From contig OZ253666.1 of NCBI GenBank assembly GCA_965263305.1, forward strand, positions 2,108,001 to 2,172,000: a DNA stretch of 64,000 nucleotides, written 5' to 3'. A model generated the notes under the pieces. The model saw only the letters and a list, made by a program, of their open reading frames with translations, was not told the origin of the DNA and did not search any database. This document shows, in pieces, positions 45,535 through 54,934 of this stretch. This DNA is from MED-G105 sp965263305 (GTDB lineage Bacteria > Pseudomonadota > Alphaproteobacteria > Caulobacterales > Parvularculaceae). Both the position numbers and the translations under genes were made by a program. How positions within the stretch are numbered: position 1 is the first letter of the stretch; the number at the start of each line of letters is the position of its first letter.

Positions 45535-47649
45535 TTACGCTTCCCAATACTCGATCCAATTCTCGGCTAAATCGGGCGGGTTCTCAAGGTGATCAGTTGT
45601 TTCTGCGTCGGGCCCCAGGGGGATGCGCGCGCCAACTCGCGCAAACACGGCGACCTCATCAAGGGCGAGGGTGACCCGGTGGGTGCGCCCGCCCGCGAAG
45701 CGCGCTCTGGCGTCGCTCGTTAGATCAAATCGCGTCCACTCCCCCTCCGGCAGATAGACGCTCACCCGGTGATCGGGCGTGAGACATGGCGCGACGAGAA
45801 GGTCCTCGCCGAAAAAGAACTGGTCTTCAAAGCTCCATGCTTCCGGTTCGTCAGGGCAGGCGAGCGCCATCGCGCGCTGCACCGGCAGGCCGGTCTCGCT
45901 TGCTTCTTTCATTGTACGATGCAGATAGGGCAGTAAACGATAGCGCAATTTCAACGCCGTCATGGCGGCCGCTTCCGCCTCGGCACCATAACTCCACGGC
46001 TCGCGCGGGCCAATTCCGTGGAGGCGCATATGGGCGGAAAAGACCGCCGCTTGGGTCCAGCGAACATATAATAAAGGGTCGCGCGTATCGCCGTAAAACC
46101 CACCGATATCGGTGGCGTAAAACGGGGCGCCCGTCATACCCCAGGAGAGGCCGCCCCGCATAGAGGCGGCAAGGCCACCCCAATCCGCCTGCGGATCACC
46201 GCCCCACTGGGACGGGAACCGCTGGGAGCCGATCCAGGCCGCCCGACTGAAAAGAAACGGCCCGGCCTTGTTGTACATTTCCGCCGCTTCGTAAACGCAC
46301 CGATTGTAGAGAAACGCATAGACGTTATGAAGCTGGCGGCCCTCTTCGCCATTATGGGCGATCATCCCGTCTAGCACCTGCTCGCCAAAATCGACTTTGA
46401 TCATATCAATGCCAAGGTCGAAGAGGTCTTTATGCTGATCGCGCCACCAGGCATAGGCGTCCGGGTGGGTGAAATCGAGAATACCTGAGGGCGGCAGGGG
46501 CGTTAAAACTGCGCCGAAGGGCTCGGCTTCCCATTCATAAATCCATGTCTTGTCAGTGGCTGCGTCTTTCAGAAACCACCCTTTTTCGTCCATTTCTTTA
46601 TAGCGCGGGTTTCGCACAGAAACGAGGGGATACTCCCAGATGCAAATCCGAAATCCCATGTCTTTTAGTTGTTGCGTCACCGCGCCGGGGTCGGGGTAGC
46701 GGGTTTTATCCCATTCAAACAAAAACCGGGTGTCTGTGTCCTGCCAAGCCCGGCCATCAATGGTAATGGTGTCGCACGGCATTTTTCGCGCCCGCACTTC
46801 GCGGGCGGCATCGATCATTTCTTCCGGCGTCTCGTAATAGGCTTTAGAGAGAATAACGCCGAGGCTCCAATGGGGTGGTATTGGACTGCGTCCTGTAAGG
46901 TCGGTATATTGACGAAGTATTTCTGCGCCGGTTGAACCGGTCAAAAGAAAGAGATCAAGGACGTCATCTTCAATGCGGAGACCGTAAGAGCGTTGCGACC
47001 ATGGCGCAAAACCAACGCCATGAATGACGGGCGCCGGTGTGTGGACGAAGACGCCCCAACCCGACGGGCTCCATGCGAATGGCGTATTTTTGTAAGAGTG
47101 CTCTGCATTCACGCCAAGGGCATCAACATTGTAGGAATGAAGGAGCTGCCCGCGCTTATCGAGGGGGCCCCATTTTTCGCCCAATCCATAGACCGGTTCG
47201 CTGCTCTTTAGGTCGAGATGGCACGTCCAGCCGTTTTTGTCCTTTGAAAAAGGCGGCAACCGAAACCGTCGAACGAAATGACCATCCGTCGCCGATTGAT
47301 GGGTGAGGCGACCATCCGCTCTCAGCGAAAACGCAAGGGTCTCTTTTTCAAGTCTGAGTTCGTGACGCGTATCGGTAATGATCACCGCGTCGCCGTCATC
47401 TGCGACGCGGACGGCGGACGGCGTGGGGGCGTTGGTCAAGAGGCCGTAATCAATCCTAGGGCGCGCACCGGACGGCGTCAGCGTCATGCGTGCGCCGAAG
47501 GCGCCCAATGAGACCGACAACACGCCAATACCAGTCTCTATGGAGACGCGATGATTATCCTGAACGACCTCGCCTGTAACGCGAGCGTCTGTCATGGTTC
47601 GCCAGGCCGGGCTGACGGGGTTAAAGGCGGGGGCTGACATGCGTGACAA
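45535..47649 (-). CDS. GH31 family glycoside hydrolase (YicI-like; possible sulfoquinovosidase)
   Basis: A cytosolic (no signal peptide) alpha-glycosidase of about 704 residues. The nucleophile is D420 in MIKVDFGEQV and the acid/base is D485 in QWGGDPQADWGG. Flanking sequence (GLGEKWG, YKNTPFAWS, SMRGGLSWGMTGAPFYATDIGGF) follows the YicI alpha-xylosidase branch. Classical sulfoquinovosidases (YihQ) instead read WAGDQ, so the substrate is uncertain. The TTG at 47649 has GGAG at short spacing; the ATG at 47640 is the alternative. It lies in the sugar operon between the isomerase and TRAP genes, so it likely frees the imported sugar from a glycoside. Confidence 0.88.
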   Translation of the reverse strand: MSRMSAPAFNPVSPAWRTMTDARVTGEVVQDNHRVSIETGIGVLSVSLGAFGARMTLTPSGARPRIDYGLLTNAPTPSAVRVADDGDAVIITDTRHELRLEKETLAFSLRADGRLTHQSATDGHFVRRFRLPPFSKDKNGWTCHLDLKSSEPVYGLGEKWGPLDKRGQLLHSYNVDALGVNAEHSYKNTPFAWSPSGWGVFVHTPAPVIHGVGFAPWSQRSYGLRIEDDVLDLFLLTGSTGAEILRQYTDLTGRSPIPPHWSLGVILSKAYYETPEEMIDAAREVRARKMPCDTITIDGRAWQDTDTRFLFEWDKTRYPDPGAVTQQLKDMGFRICIWEYPLVSVRNPRYKEMDEKGWFLKDAATDKTWIYEWEAEPFGAVLTPLPPSGILDFTHPDAYAWWRDQHKDLFDLGIDMIKVDFGEQVLDGMIAHNGEEGRQLHNVYAFLYNRCVYEAAEMYNKAGPFLFSRAAWIGSQRFPSQWGGDPQADWGGLAASMRGGLSWGMTGAPFYATDIGGFYGDTRDPLLYVRWTQAAVFSAHMRLHGIGPREPWSYGAEAEAAAMTALKLRYRLLPYLHRTMKEASETGLPVQRAMALACPDEPEAWSFEDQFFFGEDLLVAPCLTPDHRVSVYLPEGEWTRFDLTSDARARFAGGRTHRVTLALDEVAVFARVGARIPLGPDAETTDHLENPPDLAENWIEYWEA

Positions 47650-47664
47650 AGTACTCCGTATGGA

Positions 47665-49068
47665 TCAAGCGATATCCAGGATGGGGGTGTCGAGTTCTAA
47701 GGCGATCGCGCGAAGGGCCGCTTTGTGGTCGCCATAGGCGATCGCGTAATGGTGCTCCAACGCTTCATCCATGATGACGTCAAGGACGTCGCCGGCGGGT
47801 TGGTCGAAACGAAAAACGCCGGAGGTGCCGGTAAACGCCATCGGCGCCCGGATAAACTCACCACCGCCCATGATCAGTTTCGTAACGCCCCGGGATTGGG
47901 AAAGGCGGACAAAGGTGAATTTTCCCGGTTTCAATGGAAACTGATGTAGTAGGGGCATTTTGCGATTGGTATGGATCGTCGCCTCCGGCGTTGCCTCCGG
48001 GTCGCACATGGATAACGGGGCAAGGCCGCAATGCCAGAAAACGCCCGTTCCATCGTTGAGATCTACGTCCACGAGGTCCGCCATCCACGCGGGTTCCCCG
48101 GCGAGTTCCTGCATCATGAGAGCGGAGAAAGAGCCGTATACGTCGGCTTCGCAAGCCGAAGGCGTGCGTCGCTCATTCATCATGGCCATAGGCCCACATG
48201 CCGCGCAACCGTACTCAGTGAATGTCTCCGGCCAGCATCGCACGGCAAGGCCGCTGGCGCCGGTTTCTTCTTTAATGTCTTGGAGCGCACAAAAAACGCG
48301 GAATGATCGATCGAGCTGTTCTTGGTCAACATCGTCAAGGCCCGCCAGGTCGGCGTCGGCGCGCGCGGCCGCGGCGCGCGGGGCGTCGATGGCTTTTGCG
48401 CGATCGAACAACGCCTCAACTGGCATCTGTGAGACTTGAACGCCGGCAAGGCGCTCAAGCTCTGGCTCATTGAACTCACAGGTATCGAACCCGGCGGGGT
48501 GTTCGCCGATGACGCTGATGCGCGATCCGCGCAAGCGTGAAAGGGCGGCGCGGCCCTTTTCGTGGTCCGGCGCCGCGTCGTCCCCATCAATGCGACTTGC
48601 CTGGGTGCTGATTTTTGGCGTTGGGTGTGCAAAGGCTTCCAAGGACGTGGTCAGCTGCGGCGCGTCGGGCGCGGCGTAAAGCCAATGATGGGCGCGGTTC
48701 GCTTTACCAAGGGCGTGGGCGGCGAGGTTCAGCCCGCAAAACGCATTTAGGCGCAGGCGCCCGCCGATGCGCGGTTCCGGCACGGCCCAAATGGCCACGG
48801 GCGCATCCGTTGTTTCTGCAAGGCGTACGGTCATGGTGGCGTCAGTAAAAGTGATCTGTAGCAGAACCAGCGCATCGATATGATCCGCGCCCTTTATTGC
48901 GGCAACGGCCGCTTCAGCCGCTTCTGCATCAAATAAGAGCGTCCGCGGACCAATGGTTTTGATGCCGGCGGCGTCAAATGCGGCAAAGGCCTTATCCTTC
49001 ATTTCTTCCGCAAAAGGAACATCGAAGGTAGGTCGCGCTAACGCTGCGACGCCATAGGTGAGGCTCAT
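47665..49068 (-). CDS. L-fucose/L-arabinose isomerase-fold protein, candidate sulfosugar isomerase
   Basis: Starting at MSLTYGVAAL (ATG 49068, coupled by ATGA to the aldolase) gives 467 residues. Motifs typical of FucI/AraA-like isomerases are ALVLLQITFTDATMT, VRCWPETFTEYGCAACGPMAMMNE and an ADVYGSFSALMMQEL followed by WHCGLAP, which supply Glu, Asp and His metal ligands. Isomerases of this fold are known in some sulfoglycolysis pathways, converting sulfoquinovose to sulfofructose. This role is inferred from the operon; an ordinary sugar is possible. Confidence 0.75.
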   Translation of the reverse strand: MSLTYGVAALARPTFDVPFAEEMKDKAFAAFDAAGIKTIGPRTLLFDAEAAEAAVAAIKGADHIDALVLLQITFTDATMTVRLAETTDAPVAIWAVPEPRIGGRLRLNAFCGLNLAAHALGKANRAHHWLYAAPDAPQLTTSLEAFAHPTPKISTQASRIDGDDAAPDHEKGRAALSRLRGSRISVIGEHPAGFDTCEFNEPELERLAGVQVSQMPVEALFDRAKAIDAPRAAAARADADLAGLDDVDQEQLDRSFRVFCALQDIKEETGASGLAVRCWPETFTEYGCAACGPMAMMNERRTPSACEADVYGSFSALMMQELAGEPAWMADLVDVDLNDGTGVFWHCGLAPLSMCDPEATPEATIHTNRKMPLLHQFPLKPGKFTFVRLSQSRGVTKLIMGGGEFIRAPMAFTGTSGVFRFDQPAGDVLDVIMDEALEHHYAIAYGDHKAALRAIALELDTPILDIA

Positions 49069-50147
49069 GAGTATTCTCCAAATCCTTTGTAGGCGCGGCG
49101 AAAATCGCCATTCGATGGGGTGATGGCGGCGCCCTCGTCGCCATAAGTTGGATGTTGTGTCCAAGGGCGCGCGTCGCGATCGGTCAGATCGTTCAAATCT
49201 TGCATGTAAGATGTAGACGCGCCCGCTAAGCCGTGATGGATCGCGTCCCAATCCGGAAAATGTTGAAATGCGTCTAGCCAAATGGCGCGCCCGGCAAGGT
49301 AGCCCGATGCGCCGGCTTTATAAGCATGGGTGAGGATACGCCGAAAATCGTCTTTACCGGCGCCGGCGGACAGCATCACCCATGGCCGGCCAGCCGCTTC
49401 GTCCAACTGATCAAACCAAGATTGCGCTTCCTCGCCGCCTTCCGCGCCAACGCCCGGCACATCGCCGGCGGCCAAAGGGCTTTCTAGTTTGAAGATATCG
49501 ACGCCGAATTTGTCATCAGCAAAGGCCGCGACGCTATCGACGACAAGGCCCGGTTTTTTGGTCTTCATCTCCACATAATCACTGGTCTGTTCCGCATCGC
49601 TCGCGAGGGGATAGACGAGTAACTCGAATAGAAAAGGGATGTCATATTGGTGGCAGGCCTCGCCAATGCGTTGGGTGAAGTCTTGTTGGAATTGACATAA
49701 TGCTTTGTCGGCATCCGGACGATACCAGGCGAGCACTTTTACAGCGTCCCCGCCGGCGCGTTTTATTTTTTCAACCGACCAATGGTCAATCTCCGATGAT
49801 TGGCGCCCTGCCGTGGTCTCGGTAAAGACCGAATCCTCTAGGGTCATGATCAAGCCTTTCGCGGGCGAGAGTAAAAGGCCGCCTCTTGGGTAAGCATAAT
49901 GCGGATCAAGCAACATGGCGGAGGATTGCGCCTGTAAGGTTTCAATGAGCATTTCTTTGAAGCGGGCGACGTCTTCCCAGGGGGCTTCATCGACGCCTCG
50001 TTTCTCGCGGATCGGGTTCTTTATGGGCGGGCGTTGATCGACCGCCGTCATTTTAAACCGGCCGCCATCGTCGGCCATGCGGCGCATGCCCCATAATTTT
50101 CCCGCGCTTAAGGTTTGTTGCGGTGGTTTTGATGCGGTTGGCGTCAC
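49065..50147 (-). CDS. Class I aldolase, LacD/YihT-like
   Basis: The 360-residue TIM-barrel protein has FKMTAVDQRPP near the start, a Schiff-base Lys candidate in VDIFKLESPL and a phosphate-binding SAGAGKDDF stretch; these belong to the tagatose-1,6-bisphosphate/sulfofructose-phosphate aldolase group. It would split a ketose 1-phosphate to dihydroxyacetone phosphate plus a C3 aldehyde, here possibly sulfolactaldehyde. The GTG start overlaps the kinase stop by four bases. The N-terminal about 20 residues look non-conserved. Confidence 0.82.
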   Translation of the reverse strand: MTPTASKPPQQTLSAGKLWGMRRMADDGGRFKMTAVDQRPPIKNPIREKRGVDEAPWEDVARFKEMLIETLQAQSSAMLLDPHYAYPRGGLLLSPAKGLIMTLEDSVFTETTAGRQSSEIDHWSVEKIKRAGGDAVKVLAWYRPDADKALCQFQQDFTQRIGEACHQYDIPFLFELLVYPLASDAEQTSDYVEMKTKKPGLVVDSVAAFADDKFGVDIFKLESPLAAGDVPGVGAEGGEEAQSWFDQLDEAAGRPWVMLSAGAGKDDFRRILTHAYKAGASGYLAGRAIWLDAFQHFPDWDAIHHGLAGASTSYMQDLNDLTDRDARPWTQHPTYGDEGAAITPSNGDFRRAYKGFGEYS

Positions 50148-51118
50148 GACGCTCTCTCTTTCATTGAAGGATGGATGGGGGTGAGTTGCCCGTCGCTGCG
50201 TAACAACGCGTTGACGTCATCAAGGCTCGGCGCGCCTTTGCGCCCGCCAGGGCGAGAGACCTTGATGGCGGCCGCGGCGTTGGCGAAACGCACGGCCTCG
50301 TCTTCGGGCGCCTTATCGGCCAAGCGAAGGGCGAAAGCGCCATGCCACACATCGCCCGCGCCAAGGGTGTCGACCGGCGTGGTCGGAAAAGAGGGCGCGT
50401 GATCAATCTCGGGGCTCACGTCTGGCGCTGATGATTTTCCATCACAGTAATATGCGCCCGCCGCGCCATCGGTGGCGCAGACCCAGGCGCCGGTCTGCTC
50501 GGCGAGTGTCCTTATCGCATCGCGCAAGTTGTCGGTTTTCGCATGGGCGCAGGCGGAATCCGCAGCGAACGCAAGATGGGTCGCGCTCATCAGGAGCGCC
50601 TCGTCCGCGCGAGACGTGCCATCGATATCAAGGATAGCGGGTTTGCCCTTGTTTTTGGCGCTCGCCAGCACTTTGGCGGCGCCTTCCGGCCACCGAATAT
50701 CGGCGAGCACAGCGTAGGCCTTTGCGATCGCATCCATGACCGGGTCCTCATCAAGCCAATCGGTGGCCGATGGTAAATCATGATTGCGGTAGTTGATGAT
50801 CATGCGTTCGCCATGGGCGTCCACTATGACCGCCGAGAGAGAAGAGGCGACCCCATGAAATTTTTTCGATAAGGCGATGTCGACGCCGTAGCCATCAAGC
50901 TCTTCAAGGATGGCGTCGCCCGTCCCGTCATCGCCAAGGCGGGTGATCAACTGAGCCTCTCCGCCAAGGCGAGCGATCGCAACAGCGCCAGTCGCGGCGG
51001 GGCCGCCGCCCACGCATTCAAACCCGGTCGCACGGTATTTGACCCCCGCCGACGGCAACGCCGGCAGGGTGAACACATAGTCCTGGACCGCATGACCTAG
51101 GCAAAGAACGCGCGCCAT
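50144..51118 (-). CDS. PfkB-family sugar kinase, candidate sulfofructose kinase
   Basis: First gene of the seven-gene minus-strand operon. The 324-residue protein has the N-terminal PfkB signature GGGPAATGAVAIARLGG and the C-terminal DTLGAGDVWHGAFALRL, with D as catalytic base and GAGD as anion hole. It resembles YihV-type sulfofructose kinases in the GGGPAA region. It would phosphorylate a ketose before aldol cleavage. A candidate operator lies 71 bases upstream. Confidence 0.85.
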   Translation of the reverse strand: MARVLCLGHAVQDYVFTLPALPSAGVKYRATGFECVGGGPAATGAVAIARLGGEAQLITRLGDDGTGDAILEELDGYGVDIALSKKFHGVASSLSAVIVDAHGERMIINYRNHDLPSATDWLDEDPVMDAIAKAYAVLADIRWPEGAAKVLASAKNKGKPAILDIDGTSRADEALLMSATHLAFAADSACAHAKTDNLRDAIRTLAEQTGAWVCATDGAAGAYYCDGKSSAPDVSPEIDHAPSFPTTPVDTLGAGDVWHGAFALRLADKAPEDEAVRFANAAAAIKVSRPGGRKGAPSLDDVNALLRSDGQLTPIHPSMKERAS

Positions 51119-51188
51119 CTCACTCTCACAGGTTAACCTTCAAAAGGACAAGGCTCCAGTTGGGTTGATACAATGCTATGTAACATAT

Positions 51189-51202
51189 GTCTTATATAAG
51201 AC
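51189..51202. promoter_or_regulatory. Candidate GntR operator upstream of the sugar operon
   Basis: GTCTTATATAAGAC is a perfect 14-base palindrome in the gap between gntR and the kinase gene. Its CTTATATAAG core equals the one before the TonB receptor. It lies 71 bases upstream of the kinase start, nearly the same distance as at the receptor gene. Confidence 0.7.
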
Positions 51203-51319
51203 CTTAGAGGGCCGCGTTGGCAAGGGGGCGTATCAATGATTTGCGCCTTCGTCGTTCGGATTTTCGTGTAACTTTCGTTGGGCTCTTTAGATGACTTAAA
51301 AGCGGATTTGAAGAACGTC

Positions 51320-52060
51320 CTACCGTAACTCGACAGCGTACATGTAATTGTCGGTGACGAATCGGCTCTGACGCAACTCAATAGCGCGCCCAGCGATATC
51401 AAACGCGGTGCGTTCGATCTGCAAAAGCGGGCTTCCAGGGTCAACGTTAAGGACGCTCGCGTCGTCTCTAGTGGCGGCGATGGCGCGAATGCGCTCCCCG
51501 GCGGACACGATGGAGACGCCGTACGCCGATTGGTAGAGCGTATAGATCGCGTTCGGCAGCGGTGCGTGGTCGCCCAAATCGGGAAACAGATCAGCCGGCG
51601 CGACGATTAACTCCCGCACCGCCGGCGTGTCATCGATCAATCGGTCCCTTTTGATTTGATAGATTTCAGCCCCTTCGGGCAGGGACAATATGGACCGTTC
51701 GCCCACTTTTGCGGCACGCCGGGTAATGGATGCTTTGGGGCAGGTGGGCAAAGTGCGCCGCCCATCTGCATAGGATACTTTAAAAAAGCGAAACTGAGCG
51801 CTTTCCTGGGTGTGCTCCGCGACATAGGTGCCGCGGCCTTGGCGTCGTTCAACAAGGCTGTCTGAGGCAAGCGAATCGAGGGCTTTTCGCACCGTTCCCT
51901 GACTGACGCCAAGTTCAGCCGCAAGGGTCTGTTCGCTGGGTAACGCTTCGGCCGGGCGCCAGACGCCATTGGCGATGCGGTCCAGCAGTAGCTCACGCAC
52001 TTGTTGATAAAGCGGGCGAAAGCCCGGCCTGTCGGTGAGGCGGTCGGTCAAGGTCGTCAT
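51320..52060 (-). CDS. GntR-family regulator, HutC subfamily (UTRA domain)
   Basis: An N-terminal winged helix (PLYQQVRELLLDRIANGVW, ALPSEQTLAAELGVSQGTVRKALDSL) is followed by a UTRA ligand domain ending in PLLQIERTAFDIAGRAIELRQSRF. The start is uncertain: ATG 52060, GTG 52072 and ATG 52126 are all in frame, none with a strong ribosome site; I use 52060 because an operator-like site sits at 52111. It lies between the sugar operon and the divergent suyAB operon and is the natural regulator of both. The effector may be a sulfosugar phosphate or sulfolactate. Confidence 0.85.
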   Translation of the reverse strand: MTTLTDRLTDRPGFRPLYQQVRELLLDRIANGVWRPAEALPSEQTLAAELGVSQGTVRKALDSLASDSLVERRQGRGTYVAEHTQESAQFRFFKVSYADGRRTLPTCPKASITRRAAKVGERSILSLPEGAEIYQIKRDRLIDDTPAVRELIVAPADLFPDLGDHAPLPNAIYTLYQSAYGVSIVSAGERIRAIAATRDDASVLNVDPGSPLLQIERTAFDIAGRAIELRQSRFVTDNYMYAVELR

Positions 52061-52110
52061 CGTTGTCGTCACAAGATCTTGCAGGATTGTTCCTTGTTTG
52101 CTGTAATGTA

Positions 52111-52122
52111 TCATATATAAGA
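52111..52122. promoter_or_regulatory. Imperfect copy of the GntR operator before gntR/suyA
   Basis: TCATATATAAGA differs in one position from the TCTTATATAAGA form at 51190, and the flanking GACC is shared. It sits 51 bases upstream of the chosen gntR start and 180 bases before suyA, so it may serve autoregulation and the divergent promoter. Confidence 0.5.
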
Positions 52123-52301
52123 CCATAGTTTCAACGTGATTGTCACTGCCGCCTGATCACGGCTGACAGTGTGATCGTGGAAATGTGATTTTTTACACCG
52201 CGTGCGTTTGGCAAGGCGTTTTGCAAATAACGAATGAGGGGCCTAAAGACCCTTCACCGCCGCGATGTTTCGAAGGCGTGGCTGACTTGAAAGGAAATAA
52301 T

Positions 52302-52604
52302 ATGGCGGGCAGCAAGGGTGAAATTCCCCATCTTCTTGTGCACAGTAAAGATGATAATGTGGGCGTCGTTGTGATTGAAGGGTTAGCCGCGGGCGCCGAT
52401 ATGCTCTGTGTTGTGACGGCTGATGATAGCGACTTCCGCCTCGCCGCGAAGGACCCTGCGCCTATCGGCCATAAGATCGCCCTCAGCGATATTCGCGAAG
52501 GCGACACCATCATCAAATATGGTCAGGACATCGGCAAGGCGATCGCGGATATCGCCAAAGGCGCCCATGTCCATGTACACAACATCAAAACAAAACGCTG
52601 GTAG
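52302..52604 (+). CDS. suyA: (R)-sulfolactate sulfo-lyase, small subunit (SuyA)
   Basis: Start ATG 52302 behind AAGGA gives 100 residues; the longer frame is spurious. It is a SAF-domain protein (PHLLVHSKDDNVGVVVIEGL, PIGHKIALSDIREGDTIIKYG, HVHVHNIKTKRW) like the N-terminal part of altronate dehydratase. With SuyB it forms the iron-dependent lyase that eliminates sulfite from 3-sulfolactate to leave pyruvate. The next gene, 11 bases away, encodes the large subunit with strongly SuyB-like sequence, which decides between altronate and sulfolactate. Confidence 0.85.
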   Translation: MAGSKGEIPHLLVHSKDDNVGVVVIEGLAAGADMLCVVTADDSDFRLAAKDPAPIGHKIALSDIREGDTIIKYGQDIGKAIADIAKGAHVHVHNIKTKRW

Positions 52605-52615
52605 GAGGGCTCATA

Positions 52616-53794
52616 ATGAACACGACATCAAGTGATACATTTTGGGGATACCGCCGGGAGAACGGGCGGGTCGGCGTGCGCAATCATGTCGTTATTCTAC
52701 CCGTAGACGATATCTCAAACGCGGCGGCCGAAGCGGTCGCTAATAACATCAAAGGCACGTTGGCGCTGCCCCATGCTTATGGGCGCTTACAATTTGGCGC
52801 GGATCTTGATCTCCATTTCCGCACTATGATTGGGACGGGGAGCAACCCTAATGTCGCGGCCTGTGTCGTTATCGGTATTGAACCCGGATGGACGCAGAAA
52901 ATCGTCGATGGCATCGCTAAGACGGGCAAGCCGGTCGCTGGCTTTTCCATTGAGAAAAACGGCGACATCGCCACGGTCGCCGCCGCGGCCCGCCAGGCGA
53001 AAGATTTTTTGCATCTTGTCTCAGAACAGCACCGCGTTGAATGCCCGATCTCGGATTTATGGGTGTCCACCAAATGCGGCGAGAGCGATACGACATCAGG
53101 GTGTGGGGCGAACCCCACCGTTGGTGACATGTATGACAAGTTGATCCCAAAGGGGATTTACGGCGTTTTCGGCGAAACCTCCGAGCTAACGGGGGCGGAA
53201 AATCTCTGCGCGGCGCGGGCCATCGATAAAGCCACCGGCGACAAATTTCTGAAAACATTTCAGGCGTATCAAGATGAAGTGATTGAGGCGCACAAGACAA
53301 CGGACCTCTCAGAAAGTCAGCCCACGAAGGGCAACATTGAAGGCGGATTGTCAACGATTGAGGAAAAGGCCCTCGGCAATTTAGAGAAAATTGGCCGGAA
53401 TGTTTCCTATATCGATGTGCTGGGGCCCGCTGAAGAGCCGGCGAAGGGGCCGGGCATGTATTTCATGGACTCCTCATCAGCGGCCGCCGAATGCGTTACG
53501 TTAATGGCGGCGGGCGGTTTCGCCGTCCATGCGTTTCCAACGGGGCAGGGCAATGTCATCGGGCATCCGATTGTGCCGGTCATTAAGTTGACCGCGAACC
53601 CGCGCACCGTGCGCACCATGTCAGAGCATGTTGATCTTGATGTTTCAGGGTTATTACGCCGTGAAATGACGTTGAGCGACGCGGGCGGGGCCCTTGTTGA
53701 TATGGTGGTGCGTACCGCCAATGGCCGGGTGACGGCGGCTGAAGCATTGGGTCATCGCGAATTCGTCATGACCAAATTGTATCGCAGCGCTTAA
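52616..53794 (+). CDS. suyB: (R)-sulfolactate sulfo-lyase, large subunit (SuyB)
   Basis: A 392-residue UxaA/SuyB protein with a good GGAGG ribosome site. It begins FWGYRRENGRVGVRNHVVIL and has LPHAYGRLQFGADLD, GWTQKIVDGIAKTGKP and LWVSTKCGESDTTSGCGANP, a combination I associate with SuyB. Cys residues in KCGESDTTSGCGANP are candidate iron-cluster ligands. It yields pyruvate and sulfite in the cytosol. Altronate dehydratase is less likely given the neighbouring sulfolactate dehydrogenases and exporter. Confidence 0.88.
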   Translation: MNTTSSDTFWGYRRENGRVGVRNHVVILPVDDISNAAAEAVANNIKGTLALPHAYGRLQFGADLDLHFRTMIGTGSNPNVAACVVIGIEPGWTQKIVDGIAKTGKPVAGFSIEKNGDIATVAAAARQAKDFLHLVSEQHRVECPISDLWVSTKCGESDTTSGCGANPTVGDMYDKLIPKGIYGVFGETSELTGAENLCAARAIDKATGDKFLKTFQAYQDEVIEAHKTTDLSESQPTKGNIEGGLSTIEEKALGNLEKIGRNVSYIDVLGPAEEPAKGPGMYFMDSSSAAAECVTLMAAGGFAVHAFPTGQGNVIGHPIVPVIKLTANPRTVRTMSEHVDLDVSGLLRREMTLSDAGGALVDMVVRTANGRVTAAEALGHREFVMTKLYRSA

Positions 53795-53914
53795 AACCGG
53801 CTTCCAAATCATCTTGCCGCGCCCGTCGTTTGGTGGGCGCGGCTGATTTCAAAATTTATATTGGGTTGCGTATACAGATGATGACGCAACGCCCCTTGAG
53901 ATTGAAAACGCACC

Positions 53915-54934
53915 ATGGCTGGCAATGCTCTTTTGACCCTTTCAGCGGAAGAGGCGCTGACCTTATGTGAAAAAGCCCTGGCTGCTGCGGGGGCGGGGCC
54001 CGACCAAGCTGCGCCGACGGCGCGCGCCCTTGTCGCGGCGGAGCGGGATGGTCAGAAGGGCCATGGGCTGTCACGCATTCCAACCTATGCTGAACAATTA
54101 CGAACCGGCAAAGTTGATGGCGGCGCAACGCCGTCGGTGGAGACGCCGCGCCCCGGGGTTGTCGTTGTCGACGCCGCCCATGGATTTGCCTATCCCGCGA
54201 TCGAAAAAATGATTGAGGTGTTGCCCGCGATTGCGAATGCGCAAGGCGTTGCGCTTGGCGCGATCCGCCGATCCCATCATTTTGGCCAAGCCGGCGCCCA
54301 TGTGGAGCGCCTGGCGGAGGCGGGCGTCATGACCCTGCTGCTGGGTAATTCCCCCAGCGCCATGGCGTTCTGGGGCGGCGCACGTCCGATGCTCGGAACG
54401 AACCCCATCGCCTTCGCCGCACCAGTGCCGGATGGTCCCCCGCTTGTTATCGATCTGGCTCTATCGGTTGCGGCGCGCGGCAAGATTGTCGCCGCGAATA
54501 AAAACGGGGAGGCGATCCCCGAAGGTTGGGCGCTCGACGTAGCGGGTCAGCCGACGACGGACGCAGCGGCCGCATTAAAAGGGTCGATGGCGCCAATGGG
54601 CGGCGCAAAAGGCGCCACCCTCGCCATGATGGTGGAAATTTTCGCCGCCGCCCTGGTCGGCGCTCATTTCGGTTGGGAAGCGTCTTCGTTCCTCGGCGGT
54701 GATGGGCCGCCGCCCAATGTGGGTCAGGTGATGATCGCCATATCGCCAACCGCCGCCAATGGCGATACTTACGCGGAGCGTATGGCGACGTTTCTCGATG
54801 CCGTTCACGCTGAAGAAGGGGTTCGACTGCCGGGGACAAAACGCCTAAAGAACAGGGCGCTTGTGGAGACCGATGGGTTATCGGTCCAAAAGGCGCTACT
54901 GGAAGAGATAAAAACGTTGGCGGGCGTTGTATGA
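53915..54934 (+). CDS. comC: Malate/L-lactate dehydrogenase family protein, probable (R)-sulfolactate dehydrogenase (ComC-like)
   Basis: A 339-residue NAD(P)-dependent oxidoreductase of the Ldh_2 fold (not Rossmann): RDGQKGHGLSRIPTYAEQL, RRSHHFGQAGAH, the GTNPIAFAAP strand, and LSVAARGKIVAANKNGEAIPEGWA. In sulfolactate catabolism ComC reduces sulfopyruvate to (R)-sulfolactate, the form SuyAB accepts. It lies 120 bases after suyB and overlaps the exporter gene by ATGA. The enzyme family is certain; the sulfolactate assignment is from context. Confidence 0.78.
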   Translation: MAGNALLTLSAEEALTLCEKALAAAGAGPDQAAPTARALVAAERDGQKGHGLSRIPTYAEQLRTGKVDGGATPSVETPRPGVVVVDAAHGFAYPAIEKMIEVLPAIANAQGVALGAIRRSHHFGQAGAHVERLAEAGVMTLLLGNSPSAMAFWGGARPMLGTNPIAFAAPVPDGPPLVIDLALSVAARGKIVAANKNGEAIPEGWALDVAGQPTTDAAAALKGSMAPMGGAKGATLAMMVEIFAAALVGAHFGWEASSFLGGDGPPPNVGQVMIAISPTAANGDTYAERMATFLDAVHAEEGVRLPGTKRLKNRALVETDGLSVQKALLEEIKTLAGVV

